Shown in pieces: positions 7,755 to 17,029 of a DNA stretch of 18,021 bases; within the stretch, counting starts at the first letter, position 1; each line of letters opens with the position of its first letter. Both the position numbers and the translations under genes were made by a program. The stretch is from CAZFQD01 sp964520885 (GTDB taxonomy: Bacteria > Bacillota > Clostridia > Oscillospirales > SIG519): positions 1 through 18,021 of the forward strand of contig CAZFQD010000035.1 of NCBI GenBank assembly GCA_964520885.1. The letters are read 5' to 3'. Under the pieces are notes generated by a model that saw only the letters and a program-made list of their open reading frames with translations, ran no database searches and was not told the DNA's origin.

Positions 7755-7765
7755 CACTTTTCCGC

Positions 7766-7804
7766 AAAGGATATTGTTTGAATTTTCAATCAATATCCTT
7801 TTTT
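7766..7804 (+). terminator. Rho-independent terminator between convergent genes
   Basis: AAAGGATATTG (7766-7776) pairs perfectly with CAATATCCTTT (7791-7801). The loop itself contains TTGAA-TT-TTCAA, so nearly the whole block is one palindrome. The plus strand runs into six T residues at 7799-7804, fitting termination of the gene ending at 7754. On the minus strand the same stem lies just past the stop codon of the gene ending at 7805 and may also stop the long operon, although it lacks a T-tract in that direction. Confidence 0.8.
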
Positions 7805-8764
7805 CTAAGCATTCAGATTTATGCGAACCTGATGAAGTGTTTCCAAAAACGCCGGAGCAATACCCCCATTTTTGGCAATTGGCATATCATAGGTGATACA
7901 TATGCCATGATTCATTAAGTTTTTTACGGTTGCCGTGACTCTGTCAACTGAATACTGCGGAGCCTTGCCATGCCCCCAGGTTGTTCCAAGGTAGGTCAGG
8001 ATGTGGCTTTGTTTGTTATTGGTCCAACGTCCGTTACCGAAACGATAGAGGTCATCATTCTGCTCGCCTGCCAAATAATCATCAAACTCAGTAACCGTAT
8101 GATTGTTTACACCTGTGTTATAGGCAATAATACTGCCCGGATTGCCTGATTTAAGATATTTCGTGAAAAGAACAACATTATGAAGACTTTCGTCATAAAA
8201 GCCATCCAGCCACCAGCCGGCAATTTTTGTCCCGTAATGCTCCGACCACCAACCCAGTGTTTTATACCATTCTTCAATAATAATATTGTCGAGTGGTACA
8301 GGCGTTCCGTATAACCCTAAATTGTACTGCCACCCATACTTTGAAAGTGCCTTCTTGTCTGAAGCCGCAGGATGCACGGGTGCATATAAAAGAACCTTTA
8401 CATCCGCCTGACGGGCTGCCAATTCATCGATTATTTCCATCGGCAAATCCCTGTTTGTTGTTCTTCTTTGTGTGTTAATAGGCGTATCACTGCCCGGCTC
8501 ATAGATGTATCCGACCTTTTCATCAAAAAAACTATTCGGAGCACAATAATAACCTGAATTCTGACCAATTGTAAATATCATATATTTTGCACCGGTATAG
8601 AGTATTTTGTCGACGAAACTTTTTATATCAAAGGATTCCACTTCATTCTTCCACTGCAAAGGGTTGTATTCCTCTCCTAATCCCGCTTCCCCTGCTAAAT
8701 AATGAAACATGATTCCAAATCCTGCCTTTGTCATCCAGTCCGTATTAGAATTAAAACTGCTCAT
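7805..8764 (-). CDS. GH29-like (alpha-L-fucosidase-related) glycosidase
   Basis: The 319-residue product looks like a lone TIM-barrel domain related to GH29. It has W.TKAGFGIMFHYL near the start (residues 10-23), FDIKSFVDKILYTGAKYMIFT (about 45-65), GQNSGYYCAPN and WWLDGFYD. Asp187 in the last motif sits where GH29 enzymes carry the nucleophile. The loops differ from classical fucosidases, and the C-terminal beta-sandwich of GH29 is absent, so activity on fucose is only a guess; other alpha-sugars are possible. No signal peptide is present, so it acts inside the cell. AGGAG eight bases upstream sets the ATG at 8764; longer starts would run into the preceding gene. It is the last gene of the operon. 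Confidence 0.6.
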   Translation of the reverse strand: MSSFNSNTDWMTKAGFGIMFHYLAGEAGLGEEYNPLQWKNEVESFDIKSFVDKILYTGAKYMIFTIGQNSGYYCAPNSFFDEKVGYIYEPGSDTPINTQRRTTNRDLPMEIIDELAARQADVKVLLYAPVHPAASDKKALSKYGWQYNLGLYGTPVPLDNIIIEEWYKTLGWWSEHYGTKIAGWWLDGFYDESLHNVVLFTKYLKSGNPGSIIAYNTGVNNHTVTEFDDYLAGEQNDDLYRFGNGRWTNNKQSHILTYLGTTWGHGKAPQYSVDRVTATVKNLMNHGICITYDMPIAKNGGIAPAFLETLHQVRINLNA

Positions 8765-8795
8765 TTTTTCCACTCCTAATTTTTGATAACTACCG

Positions 8796-10091
8796 TTAAT
8801 ATTTATTAACAACTTTCATAGCAATTTTTTCCCATTCAAAAAGGCGTTTTGGGTCATAGCGAACAGTGGATATATCCTTTAAAATTAGTTCTGTGTTGCC
8901 GTCCTTTGCAACATCTAAAAATTCCTGTAAATCATTTTCTGCCTGTCTTTCATCAAAGCTATCTGTTGCTAAAACTGCCGGATTTGGTTTTCGACTCATT
9001 ACGTAGTCATTCCCAATTCCCTCAACAACTATCTTTGTATCACACCAAGGACTTACTGATACTTTACGCAGATTTTTTATTTTTCTTAAAATGTGCAATT
9101 TTTTGTCCAAAGGCTCACAGCAACCATAATAAGTAAGACCGAAGCACTTTAACCATTTTAGGTCGTGTTCTATTGCAAATTCATAGTGCATTGAAGGAGA
9201 TACTGTGGCAAAAATCTGTGCATTAGAACAGCCCCACATATCCTTTGCCAAAATGTAGTTTGGATTATATCCATTACTTGGTAATTCTTTTGTATAACCG
9301 TAACCGCCTGAACCTATTCTTGTGTTATTACAGTCAAGTGATAAAAGGTTTTTTTGCTCAAACTGGTCTAACTCGATCATCCACGCCTCTACCATTTTCT
9401 CATAGATGCTATGCACCATATCTGGGCGTTCAACTAAATCCATTATTGCCTCTTCAACACCCCACCAGCGAATTAAAAAGTCCCAAGGGGTATACCAAAT
9501 ATGTGTCTGCCCTACCTTTTTTACATCAATTATGTCATGAAATATTTCTTTCATCGCACCATAGGCATATTCTGTCTGCTTTTCAAAATGAGTGATGGTG
9601 GGCATTTTGATTTTTTCAATGTCTTGTGGTTCTTTTATCTGAATTTTAAAATGTCTGGAGTAAATATCATTGCTCTCATCTGTTTTTACTATGTCCACAT
9701 CTTCAACAATGCCAAAATCGCTTCCGTAAATAACCAAAGGACACTCAATAAAATCACTTACCACCATATCAGCAGGGAAATATTTCCACTGAAATATTGT
9801 TTTTCTCATCCTATCCTCTAAATCTCTCGCCCAATCATTTTGACACTTTAAAGTAAGCTCATCATTTATATTCATCTCATTCCAAGGAACCTCGTTTATC
9901 CATACCATAGGACGAACTGCCTCTAAATCATTTAGGCGTTGCCAAAGTTCTGCTTTTTCTTTGTGAACTGATAAAGCCGAGATTTCCGCAATTTCTTGTC
10001 CTAATTGCTTTAATATATCCTTATCCCCTTGAACTAAAACAATCTCTTTTTCCACAGGCATTGTGGGTTTATGGCTTGGGTCGTGCAGCAT
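8796..10091 (-). CDS. URO-D-fold methyltransferase-like protein, YGCCEP type
   Basis: The 431-residue product is the full-length paralogue of the gene at 373-1599. Shared blocks include RPMVWINEVPW, DELTLKC, FPADMVV, AQIFATVSPSMHYEFAIEHD, YGCCEPL (residues 322-328) and SRKPNPAVLA (366-375). The Cys-Cys-Glu-Pro block takes the place of the HxCG zinc motif of MtaA-like proteins and may still bind metal through Cys324 and Cys325. AGGAG nine bases upstream sets the ATG. The gene starts four bases after the HSCG-type URO-D gene ends, so the two are probably made together and could form a pair or complex. The substrate is unknown. Placement among five glycosidase genes argues for a methylated glycoside or sugar. 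Confidence 0.78.
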   Translation of the reverse strand: MLHDPSHKPTMPVEKEIVLVQGDKDILKQLGQEIAEISALSVHKEKAELWQRLNDLEAVRPMVWINEVPWNEMNINDELTLKCQNDWARDLEDRMRKTIFQWKYFPADMVVSDFIECPLVIYGSDFGIVEDVDIVKTDESNDIYSRHFKIQIKEPQDIEKIKMPTITHFEKQTEYAYGAMKEIFHDIIDVKKVGQTHIWYTPWDFLIRWWGVEEAIMDLVERPDMVHSIYEKMVEAWMIELDQFEQKNLLSLDCNNTRIGSGGYGYTKELPSNGYNPNYILAKDMWGCSNAQIFATVSPSMHYEFAIEHDLKWLKCFGLTYYGCCEPLDKKLHILRKIKNLRKVSVSPWCDTKIVVEGIGNDYVMSRKPNPAVLATDSFDERQAENDLQEFLDVAKDGNTELILKDISTVRYDPKRLFEWEKIAMKVVNKY

Positions 10092-10095
10092 TTTT

Positions 10096-11112
10096 TTATT
10101 CTCCTCTCAAGAGTGCTTTAACATTTTTAGGCGGAACATCAACAAGTATTGCCTCGTGGGATGGAGATATTATAAGCCCTGTGGGGAAAAGTTTTTCTAA
10201 TTCTGTGACCTTTTGCGCCACCTCGTCTTCACTGCCATGAACTAACAAATACTGTGCGTCCACTCCGCCACAAAAAGAAACTCGTTGTCCGAACTCCTCT
10301 TTTAAGCTGTGTGGCTCCATTCCCTTTGCTAATGCCTGTATTGGGTGGACAACATCAGCTCCGCACTCTATTAGGTCATTTATGATAGGTCTTATCGCAC
10401 CACAGGAGTGGTGAATGACCTTTAAACCATAGCTGCGGGCTTGGTCTATTAGTGCTTTTGTGCCTTTAAAAACAAATTTTCTCAAATCATTAGGGTCGCA
10501 AATTAAGCTCTCTTGTGTCCCAAAATCGTTGCCTATTAGCACCATATCCAATTTCCCTTTGGTCGCCCTATAAAAGATTTCATTCGCTTTTAAATAAAAT
10601 TCAGTGATTTTATCGATAACCGTTTGGAACATTTCGGGGTCGGTTTTCATTTTCATCAATGCTTCTTCCATGCCAAACGCTGCGCAGGCGTCCTGAAAAT
10701 GGGCACTCCATATCACACCCATGATGGCGTATCCTTCCGGCAACTCGTTTACTCTTCTTTTACACTCTTCCACATCGATATAAGCAGTTGGGTCAGGCCA
10801 ACTAAAATCATTGACATTATCGCCGTCACAATAATCGGCGAAGAAGCCTTTGCCGGTGAGTGTATAATCATATTTTTCGGATTGTTTAAAATCAAAAGCC
10901 ATATAAATGGCGTTTGCGGTTGGCGAATGGTAAGGCATTTCCACATCCCAAATGTCATCATCCACCGCTTTTTTTAGCTCGTAAACGTTGCTGACGCCGA
11001 ATTCTTGAAAAAGAGCCGGCAGTGCGTCAGGTGTCGGAATTCCAAGCCATTTTGCAGGTCTGTCAACCTGTTGTCTTGCTATGGTAGCTAAAGTGCGTTC
11101 TTTTTTAGTCAT
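10096..11112 (-). CDS. URO-D-fold methyltransferase-like protein, HSCG type
   Basis: The 338-residue protein is closest in form to ordinary URO-D superfamily members: MTKKERTLATI start, VLIGNDFGTQESLICDP (about 191-207), HHSCGAIRPIINDLIECGADVVHPIQ (from 234), VSFCGGVD, and SPSHEAILVDVPPKNV near the end. His235-x-Cys237-Gly matches the zinc motif of MtaA/MtbA/CmuA methyltransferases. At the third ligand position, where those enzymes have Cys, it has a Ser-His-Glu segment. The HxCG motif and the gene context argue against HemE and for a C1-transfer role, probably with a corrinoid protein coded elsewhere. GGAGG upstream of the ATG at 11112 fixes the start; an earlier TTG lies on the ribosome site itself. 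It sits 20 bases after the GH95-like gene and 4 before the YGCCEP-type gene. Confidence 0.82.
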   Translation of the reverse strand: MTKKERTLATIARQQVDRPAKWLGIPTPDALPALFQEFGVSNVYELKKAVDDDIWDVEMPYHSPTANAIYMAFDFKQSEKYDYTLTGKGFFADYCDGDNVNDFSWPDPTAYIDVEECKRRVNELPEGYAIMGVIWSAHFQDACAAFGMEEALMKMKTDPEMFQTVIDKITEFYLKANEIFYRATKGKLDMVLIGNDFGTQESLICDPNDLRKFVFKGTKALIDQARSYGLKVIHHSCGAIRPIINDLIECGADVVHPIQALAKGMEPHSLKEEFGQRVSFCGGVDAQYLLVHGSEDEVAQKVTELEKLFPTGLIISPSHEAILVDVPPKNVKALLRGE

Positions 11113-11132
11113 ACTGGTTTCCTCCAAAAAAT

Positions 11133-13439
11133 TTAATTGCCTAAATGCACGGTGAACTCATTATATTGAAATGTTTTGGGAGACATATTCGGAGCAGCTT
11201 TAAGGTCATCCGTTTCCCTATAATCGCAATTGCTCCCTGTTGGTCTGATGAAATAAATTTCATTCTTCTCGGTATCAAATTCAAGTATTTCTGCATTCAA
11301 CCTATAAATTTCCTGATTGGTTTTACAATCAATAACGGATATATCCACTCCATAGTTCCATGGGTTATATGTTTTGATTTTGTTGCCGTACAAACTCTTA
11401 ATTCCGATGTACAGTACATCAAATCTGGCGTTATCATAAGTATATTCCGACGAAACGATAAAACCACCTGTGGCATACAATGAAAACTTTGCATCAAATT
11501 CAAAAACGTTGTTTAATACTGCAGGAAATACCCGAATAACACCATCATAGGATTGTAAAAGTGCTTCATTGACTGCATTGATTGTATTGCCCATCGATTC
11601 AAAACCGCAGTTGCCATCCCATCCCAAGCCTGAACGATACACCTGAAACATGGCAATGGTCGAGGCCGTATTAAAATAACACTCATTTCCAAGTCCAAGC
11701 CGTGCCGCCCATATATTGGAATTATCCCAGCTGATGCATCTCTGAAGCTGGTATCTGCCGTATCGGTATTCATAATTATGAATAAAATTCTGATAGAAAG
11801 GTTTATCAATTCCGCTTTGGTTAAACGGATATAGCACTTCCATGCACGGATCATCGAGGTTGTTTTTGGGCAGTGCATAATAGCTTTTTGTATCGCAAGG
11901 CATCATTCTTTTTGGTGTACCGGCTACTTCAAAGTCTGCCATGTGATCTATTACATTCTGCAGTTTTTTTATAAATTCCGGCTGTAAATTAAATTTCCAA
12001 CCTTGTTCAATCAGTTTTGGGAACAAAGCCTTCACCGCAGCGATATCTGTGATGGAATTTTTAACACCCCAGAAAATTTCACGGGAATTGCTGCAGGGAA
12101 TAAAATATTCCCCGTTTTCATCCTTCCAAAGAACCGAGGACAGATAATGCTTCGCAACCTCACTGCCCAAAAGCACAAAATCCTTAAGTACATTTTCATC
12201 GATCGTAAAAAGGAAATACTGATACATCGTCAGTGCAGCTTCCACACCGGCTGTATAGATCTGATTGACATAGGGGGAATCGGTATTGCTCAAATGATTG
12301 CCATCATGCCCAAAGGTTTCGGGTATCATAACCCCGTCGCCATTTGGGAACAATTTTCGTGTGATTTCTCTGCAAGTGTCCAGATTATTCATATAAAAAG
12401 CAAAATACGGCTTTAACAGTTCAAAGTCCCCTGTTGCAAGCAACCCATTATACAACATGCGCTGGTTATACTGCCAATAGGCCCCCGACCATTTTGTCGT
12501 ATCACCACGGCATTTAAACACACCATTGATAAAATGGCAAGGGGTTGTGCCCATCATAGCACAGGCAAGCACATATTTTGAAAGGTAATAATAGTTTTCT
12601 ACATAATCATTATTCCAGCCGGAATAGACAACCGTGCTTTTATTCCAGAAATCCGCCCAGAATGCTCTGCATTTATCTGCATAAACATTGACATCGGCAG
12701 CCCATAATTCCTTTGCTGTCGCAATTGCCTTATCATAAGATGAATTGAATTTTGACAAATCGGTATTTTTCTTTGCAGGGTTGATAATCCATAAGGTGTA
12801 CTCTGTCCTATTTGGTTTTATTTTCAGTGCGTAACCATTATTATTCACAATATCATAATCCGCACCCGACACAAACACAGAAAAGGTATAGCCGTAATGT
12901 AGCGGTTCCCCTTCACCACGAACTAAGGACAAAATCCTTTCATCGGTCTTGATTTCATAGGAATTCCATGCCTCAATATTGTTCACATGATAAGTCATAT
13001 ACTCATTGTGATTGGCTGAAACATCCCACATGCAAAGTTGTAGTTCTGTTTCCCGTTTTTTGTAATCGGTTACTTTGACAGCCATAAACTCATCCGCACA
13101 GCCGCCGATGATTTCATAAGAAAGATCTTTCCCGAAACGCAAGGTCAAAGTGCCTTCACCCATCGAAAACCGTCCGCTGAACGGCTCGGCAACAGGAAGC
13201 GGATGAATTCGTATTTGAGCAGATGAATACTGCGTTTGGGGTGAAGCATCCACATTTGTAAACTGCAAACGCATTCCTTCCTCAAACCAGACACAAGCAC
13301 CCATTTTTCCTGTACCGCAGACCAAAGCATTATCCGCATCAATATCGGCTGAGGAAAAAACAAGATCGTGTTTTTTCAGATATTGTGCCATATCTGCTTT
13401 TATTCTTCCTTTTACACTGTCAAAATGTATCTTTTTCAA
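11133..13439 (-). CDS. GH95-like / DUF5703-type glycoside hydrolase
   Basis: The 768-residue protein has an N-terminal beta-sandwich domain (KKHDLVFSSAD, GTGKMGACVWFEEGMRLQFTN) and an (alpha/alpha)6-type catalytic part, as in GH95 and the related DUF5703 group. Matching points are YWQYNQRMLYNGLLATGD, IPCSNSRE with a possible acid Glu at about 454, and NEALLQSYDGVIRVFPA. By eye, the GH95 pair of Asn (HLNINLQ) becomes Q323 and N325, and the Asp of DGNFG becomes Met in MGNTIN (about 616). Catalysis therefore probably differs from classical alpha-1,2-L-fucosidase. No signal peptide is seen. I chose a TTG start at 13439 because GGGGG lies seven bases upstream. An ATG at 13493 would overlap the GH3 gene and has no ribosome site, but would give 786 residues. 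Confidence 0.62.
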   Translation of the reverse strand: MKKIHFDSVKGRIKADMAQYLKKHDLVFSSADIDADNALVCGTGKMGACVWFEEGMRLQFTNVDASPQTQYSSAQIRIHPLPVAEPFSGRFSMGEGTLTLRFGKDLSYEIIGGCADEFMAVKVTDYKKRETELQLCMWDVSANHNEYMTYHVNNIEAWNSYEIKTDERILSLVRGEGEPLHYGYTFSVFVSGADYDIVNNNGYALKIKPNRTEYTLWIINPAKKNTDLSKFNSSYDKAIATAKELWAADVNVYADKCRAFWADFWNKSTVVYSGWNNDYVENYYYLSKYVLACAMMGTTPCHFINGVFKCRGDTTKWSGAYWQYNQRMLYNGLLATGDFELLKPYFAFYMNNLDTCREITRKLFPNGDGVMIPETFGHDGNHLSNTDSPYVNQIYTAGVEAALTMYQYFLFTIDENVLKDFVLLGSEVAKHYLSSVLWKDENGEYFIPCSNSREIFWGVKNSITDIAAVKALFPKLIEQGWKFNLQPEFIKKLQNVIDHMADFEVAGTPKRMMPCDTKSYYALPKNNLDDPCMEVLYPFNQSGIDKPFYQNFIHNYEYRYGRYQLQRCISWDNSNIWAARLGLGNECYFNTASTIAMFQVYRSGLGWDGNCGFESMGNTINAVNEALLQSYDGVIRVFPAVLNNVFEFDAKFSLYATGGFIVSSEYTYDNARFDVLYIGIKSLYGNKIKTYNPWNYGVDISVIDCKTNQEIYRLNAEILEFDTEKNEIYFIRPTGSNCDYRETDDLKAAPNMSPKTFQYNEFTVHLGN

Positions 13440-13479
13440 TATACAACCCCCAATTACTTTTCTTTGCCATAACATAAAA

Positions 13480-15621
13480 TTAAACCATTTCAAATTTGGC
13501 TTTTTTCACTGCATTTCCTGTTAAATGAAAACTTCTCTGATCGGGCTGACTTCCTCCGATGTAAAGGGTAAACTTGCCCTTCTCGAGTATGAATTTTCCG
13601 TCATGATTGATCAGTGCCATATCTTCTTTTGTCAATTGAAACTTGATTTGAACCATTTCATTCTGCTTTAACTCAATACATTTAAATCTTTTCAAAGACC
13701 ATACAGGAACTCTTACAGACGCTTCATCGTCTTTTAAATAAAGTTGTACAACCTCAGATGCGATCATTTTTCCGATATTTTTTACCCAAACACAGCACTC
13801 AAGGTTTTCTTTATCGGTTATTTTATGTTTATTTAAGTGTATATCGCTGTATTCAAAATTTGAATAGGACAAACCAAAGCCGAATGGATATAACGGCTCA
13901 TTTTTCATATACCGATAGGTTCTGTTTTCCATTGAATAATCTTCAATATCAGGCAATTCCTCTGAGGTTCTATAAAACGTAACCGGCAATCTTCCGCAAG
14001 GGGAAAAATCCCCGAAAAGGATTTCAGCCAAGGCTTTTCCGCCCATCGCACCGGGATACCAGCAGGCAATCACTGCATTTGCCTTTTCATTCGCTGAATG
14101 AACTGCCAATGCACTCCCGGCAAATAAAGAAACAATCACAGGCTTGCCGAGCGTTAACATTTCCTCCAATAATTGCTGTTGCGACATCGGAAAATTTAAA
14201 TCATTCTTATCTCCGCTACTGTAAGCATTCCCTGTATCTCCCTCTTCACCTTCCAGTGTTTCATCCAAGCCTGTGCAGATTAGTATGACATCTGCAGCAC
14301 TGCCTATCATTTTAGCCTCGTCAATTCGGTCATTCGCTCTGGCACATGGTTCTGTCCGGTCAGCGAACAAATGACACCCCTCGGCATACGTAACTTTAAC
14401 TTCATCACCCAAATAGTCCTGTATGCCCTCTAATGCCGTGATATAACGCGAAGCAGTTCCATGATAGTTCCCGATTAAGGCTTTTCTGCTGTTTGCATTT
14501 GGACCGATAACCGCTATGTTTTTGATTGTATTCTTGTTTAGAGGTAATAAACCGTCATTTTTCAGCAAAACCATACTCTTTTTTGCCGTCAACAGATTTA
14601 AATGCTTATGTTCCTTGCAATCATTTTTTTCATAGGGTATGCTGTTATAGGGCACCTTTTCTTCTTCATCAAGCATGCCTAATTTGATTCTTGTTTTCAT
14701 GAGTGCGATAACACATTCATCAATATCGCTCTCGTCGATAAGCCCGTCATTCATTGCTGTTAATAAATAAGCATATAAATTGCCGCAATTCAGAGCAAGT
14801 CCATTTTTAACGGCCAATGCAACAGATTCTATCGCATTATTGGTAACCTGATGTCCCTCATGAAAATCTTTAATTGCCCAGCAATCGGATACAATATGTC
14901 CTGTAAACCCCCATTGATCCCTTAAAATATCCCGAAGCAATGTTTTGCTTCCACAACAAGGCTCTCCGTTCACTCTGTTATAGGCTCCCATGACGGCTTC
15001 TACCTTTCCTTCTTTAACAAGTGCTTCAAAGGCAGGTAAATAGGTTTCATATAAATCCTTTTTTGACACAATAGCATTAAAGCTGTGCCTTTTCGCCTCA
15101 GGTCCGCTGTGTACTGCAAAATGCTTTGCACAGGCGGCAACCTTCAGATAAACAGGGTGTTCTCCTTGCAATCCCTTTACAAAGGCTACGCCGCAACGTG
15201 CAGTCAGATACGGGTCCTCACCATACGTTTCGTGTCCCCGTCCCCAGCGTGGGTCACGAAAAATATTAATATTGGGTGCCCAGAAGGTGAGACCCTTGTA
15301 AATATCATAATCGCCCTGCTTCTGAAATGCATTATATTTTGCTCTTGCTTCTGTTGAAATAACATCTGCAACCTTTTTGAGTGTTTCATCATCAAACATA
15401 GCCGCAAGACCAATAGCCTGTGGAAATACGGTTGCCACACCTGCCCTTGCAACTCCGTGCAATGCCTCGTTCCCCCAGCAATAATCCTTTAAGCCGAGCC
15501 TTTCTATACCCTTTGAATAATAAAGCATTTGGGCTGCTTTTTCTTCAAGAGTCATTTGTGAAACGAAATCAGTTGCTTTTTTTTCTACATCGTTTTCATC
15601 AATAACATTATCTCTTTCCAT
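13480..15621 (-). CDS. GH3 beta-glucosidase / beta-xylosidase
   Basis: The 713-residue product has the standard GH3 layout. The N-terminal barrel runs from MTLEEKAAQM to about residue 315 and includes WGNEALHGVAR, FRDPRWGRGHETYGEDPYL, KHFAVHSGPE and GHIVSDCWAI with the nucleophile Asp246. The alpha/beta sandwich domain follows (SMVLLKNDGLLPL, WYPGAMGGKALAEILFGD), then a fibronectin-III-like C-terminal domain (YPFGFGLSYSNFEY and on). The SDCWAI and HETYGEDP forms are seen in xylosidase/arabinosidase and glucosidase subgroups, so the sugar is not decided. It has no signal peptide and is probably cytoplasmic. It follows the GH1 gene by 29 bases; GGGG lies four bases before the ATG, a short spacing. 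Confidence 0.88.
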   Translation of the reverse strand: MERDNVIDENDVEKKATDFVSQMTLEEKAAQMLYYSKGIERLGLKDYCWGNEALHGVARAGVATVFPQAIGLAAMFDDETLKKVADVISTEARAKYNAFQKQGDYDIYKGLTFWAPNINIFRDPRWGRGHETYGEDPYLTARCGVAFVKGLQGEHPVYLKVAACAKHFAVHSGPEAKRHSFNAIVSKKDLYETYLPAFEALVKEGKVEAVMGAYNRVNGEPCCGSKTLLRDILRDQWGFTGHIVSDCWAIKDFHEGHQVTNNAIESVALAVKNGLALNCGNLYAYLLTAMNDGLIDESDIDECVIALMKTRIKLGMLDEEEKVPYNSIPYEKNDCKEHKHLNLLTAKKSMVLLKNDGLLPLNKNTIKNIAVIGPNANSRKALIGNYHGTASRYITALEGIQDYLGDEVKVTYAEGCHLFADRTEPCARANDRIDEAKMIGSAADVILICTGLDETLEGEEGDTGNAYSSGDKNDLNFPMSQQQLLEEMLTLGKPVIVSLFAGSALAVHSANEKANAVIACWYPGAMGGKALAEILFGDFSPCGRLPVTFYRTSEELPDIEDYSMENRTYRYMKNEPLYPFGFGLSYSNFEYSDIHLNKHKITDKENLECCVWVKNIGKMIASEVVQLYLKDDEASVRVPVWSLKRFKCIELKQNEMVQIKFQLTKEDMALINHDGKFILEKGKFTLYIGGSQPDQRSFHLTGNAVKKAKFEMV

Positions 15622-15650
15622 GCATCCCCATCATTTCAGTTTATTTTTAT

Positions 15651-17006
15651 CTAAATATTTTCACCATTTGCTAATATTAAATCTTTATACCAATCATAAG
15701 AATCCTTTGGTATTCGGTCTAAGGTATCATAATCAACATAAATCAAACCAAAACGTTCTCTATATCCCTCGCACCACTCAAAATTATCCATAAACGACCA
15801 GTACATATATCCCAAAACATCTGTGCCGTCATCAGCTGCTTTTTTTAATTCCTTCAGGTGCCTTTGTATAAAATCAATGCGATTGGGGTCATGCACTTTT
15901 CCGTCAAGCGATACGGCATCATGGCAGGAAATACCATTCTCGGTAATCATAATAGGATGCTTGTAGCGTTCATATAAATATTTCGTTGCCCAGTATAATG
16001 CTTCCGGTGTGATGGGCCAGTAATTTGCTGTTCTGGCATAGCCTGTTTTGTAGGGCATCCATTCATATGTACTGCCCTTACTTTTACAGAAAACTCCTTT
16101 ATAAACATTCTGCCCATAAAAATCAATCGGCTCAGAGATGATTTTCATATCCTCCCGGTAATTTTCCGGCAGATATTTTGAAAGCTCTTCATAAGCCTTC
16201 GTTTCCTTAGGATAATGCCCAAGCATAACCGGGTCGCTCCACCACGAAACGCACCATGTCCAACTATCTGTCTGAACATCAAAATAGGCTTTTCTTGCCG
16301 CTTCTATATCCTCTTTTGAATTTGTATAAGGAATGGCTACATTTGCCGTCGATGCATAACCGACCTTACAACCGGGGGCATATTCTTTCAGTGCTCCTAC
16401 CGCAAGTCCGTGTGCCAACAGCACATTGTGGCTCATTTGAACAACTTCTCTGTTTTCAAGCTTTCTTCCCGGCGCAAAATAGCCGTCTTTATATGCTGCT
16501 CCGATAAAGCATTGCGGTTCATTTAAGGTAATAAAGTGCTTTACTCTGTCTCCGAAAGCCTTTGCAGCAACTTTTGTAAAGCTTTCAAACCATTTTGGGC
16601 TTTCATTGTTCAGCCAGCCGCCTTTTTTTTCAAGCTCAAAGGGGTAATCCCAGTGAAAAAGCGTCATATACGGTGTGATATTGTATTTTAAAAGCAGATT
16701 GATTAATCTATTATAAAAATCGATGCCTTTTTGATTCGTCTCACCGATTCCCTCTGGAAGAATTCGTGTCCATGATATTGAAAACCGATATACCTTAACA
16801 CCCAATTCAGACATCATCTTAATATCCTGTTCAAACCGATGATAATGGTCGCAGGCAATCTCGGCATGATGTCCATCGAAAATACTTCCCTTTTCATTGC
16901 AAAAGGTATCCCAAACCGATAACCCTCTGCCATCTTTCTTTGCTGCTCCCTCAATCTGTAATGCCGCTGTTGCAACGCCCCACTGAAAATCGCTATGAAA
17001 TCCCAT
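15651..17006 (-). CDS. GH1 beta-glucosidase
   Basis: The 451-residue protein is a typical family 1 enzyme that removes non-reducing beta-glucosyl units from short oligosaccharides or aryl glycosides in the cytoplasm. It starts FQWGVATAALQIEGA and carries the acid/base Glu163 in TLNEPQC and the nucleophile Glu356 in ITENGI. FEWCEGYRERFGL near the end is the non-phospho form of the sugar-binding loop, which favours plain glucosides over 6-phospho-glucosides. The ATG at 17006 is preferred because AAGGGG lies about six bases upstream; an earlier TTG would overlap the ribosome site. It follows the first URO-D-like gene by 23 bases. Beta-galactosidase or beta-fucosidase side activity is common in this family. 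Confidence 0.92.
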   Translation of the reverse strand: MGFHSDFQWGVATAALQIEGAAKKDGRGLSVWDTFCNEKGSIFDGHHAEIACDHYHRFEQDIKMMSELGVKVYRFSISWTRILPEGIGETNQKGIDFYNRLINLLLKYNITPYMTLFHWDYPFELEKKGGWLNNESPKWFESFTKVAAKAFGDRVKHFITLNEPQCFIGAAYKDGYFAPGRKLENREVVQMSHNVLLAHGLAVGALKEYAPGCKVGYASTANVAIPYTNSKEDIEAARKAYFDVQTDSWTWCVSWWSDPVMLGHYPKETKAYEELSKYLPENYREDMKIISEPIDFYGQNVYKGVFCKSKGSTYEWMPYKTGYARTANYWPITPEALYWATKYLYERYKHPIMITENGISCHDAVSLDGKVHDPNRIDFIQRHLKELKKAADDGTDVLGYMYWSFMDNFEWCEGYRERFGLIYVDYDTLDRIPKDSYDWYKDLILANGENI

Positions 17007-17029
17007 AAATACCCCTTGTAACAATATAT

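Noticed and set aside
8849..9821. Plus-strand open frames opposite the YGCCEP-type gene
   Set aside because: They have no family features or ribosome sites and lie opposite a well-supported gene; they are shadow frames.
10096..11112. HemE (haem biosynthesis uroporphyrinogen decarboxylase)
   Set aside because: The HxCG motif, five divergent paralogues and glycosidase neighbours fit methyltransferase-like members, and no other haem genes are present.
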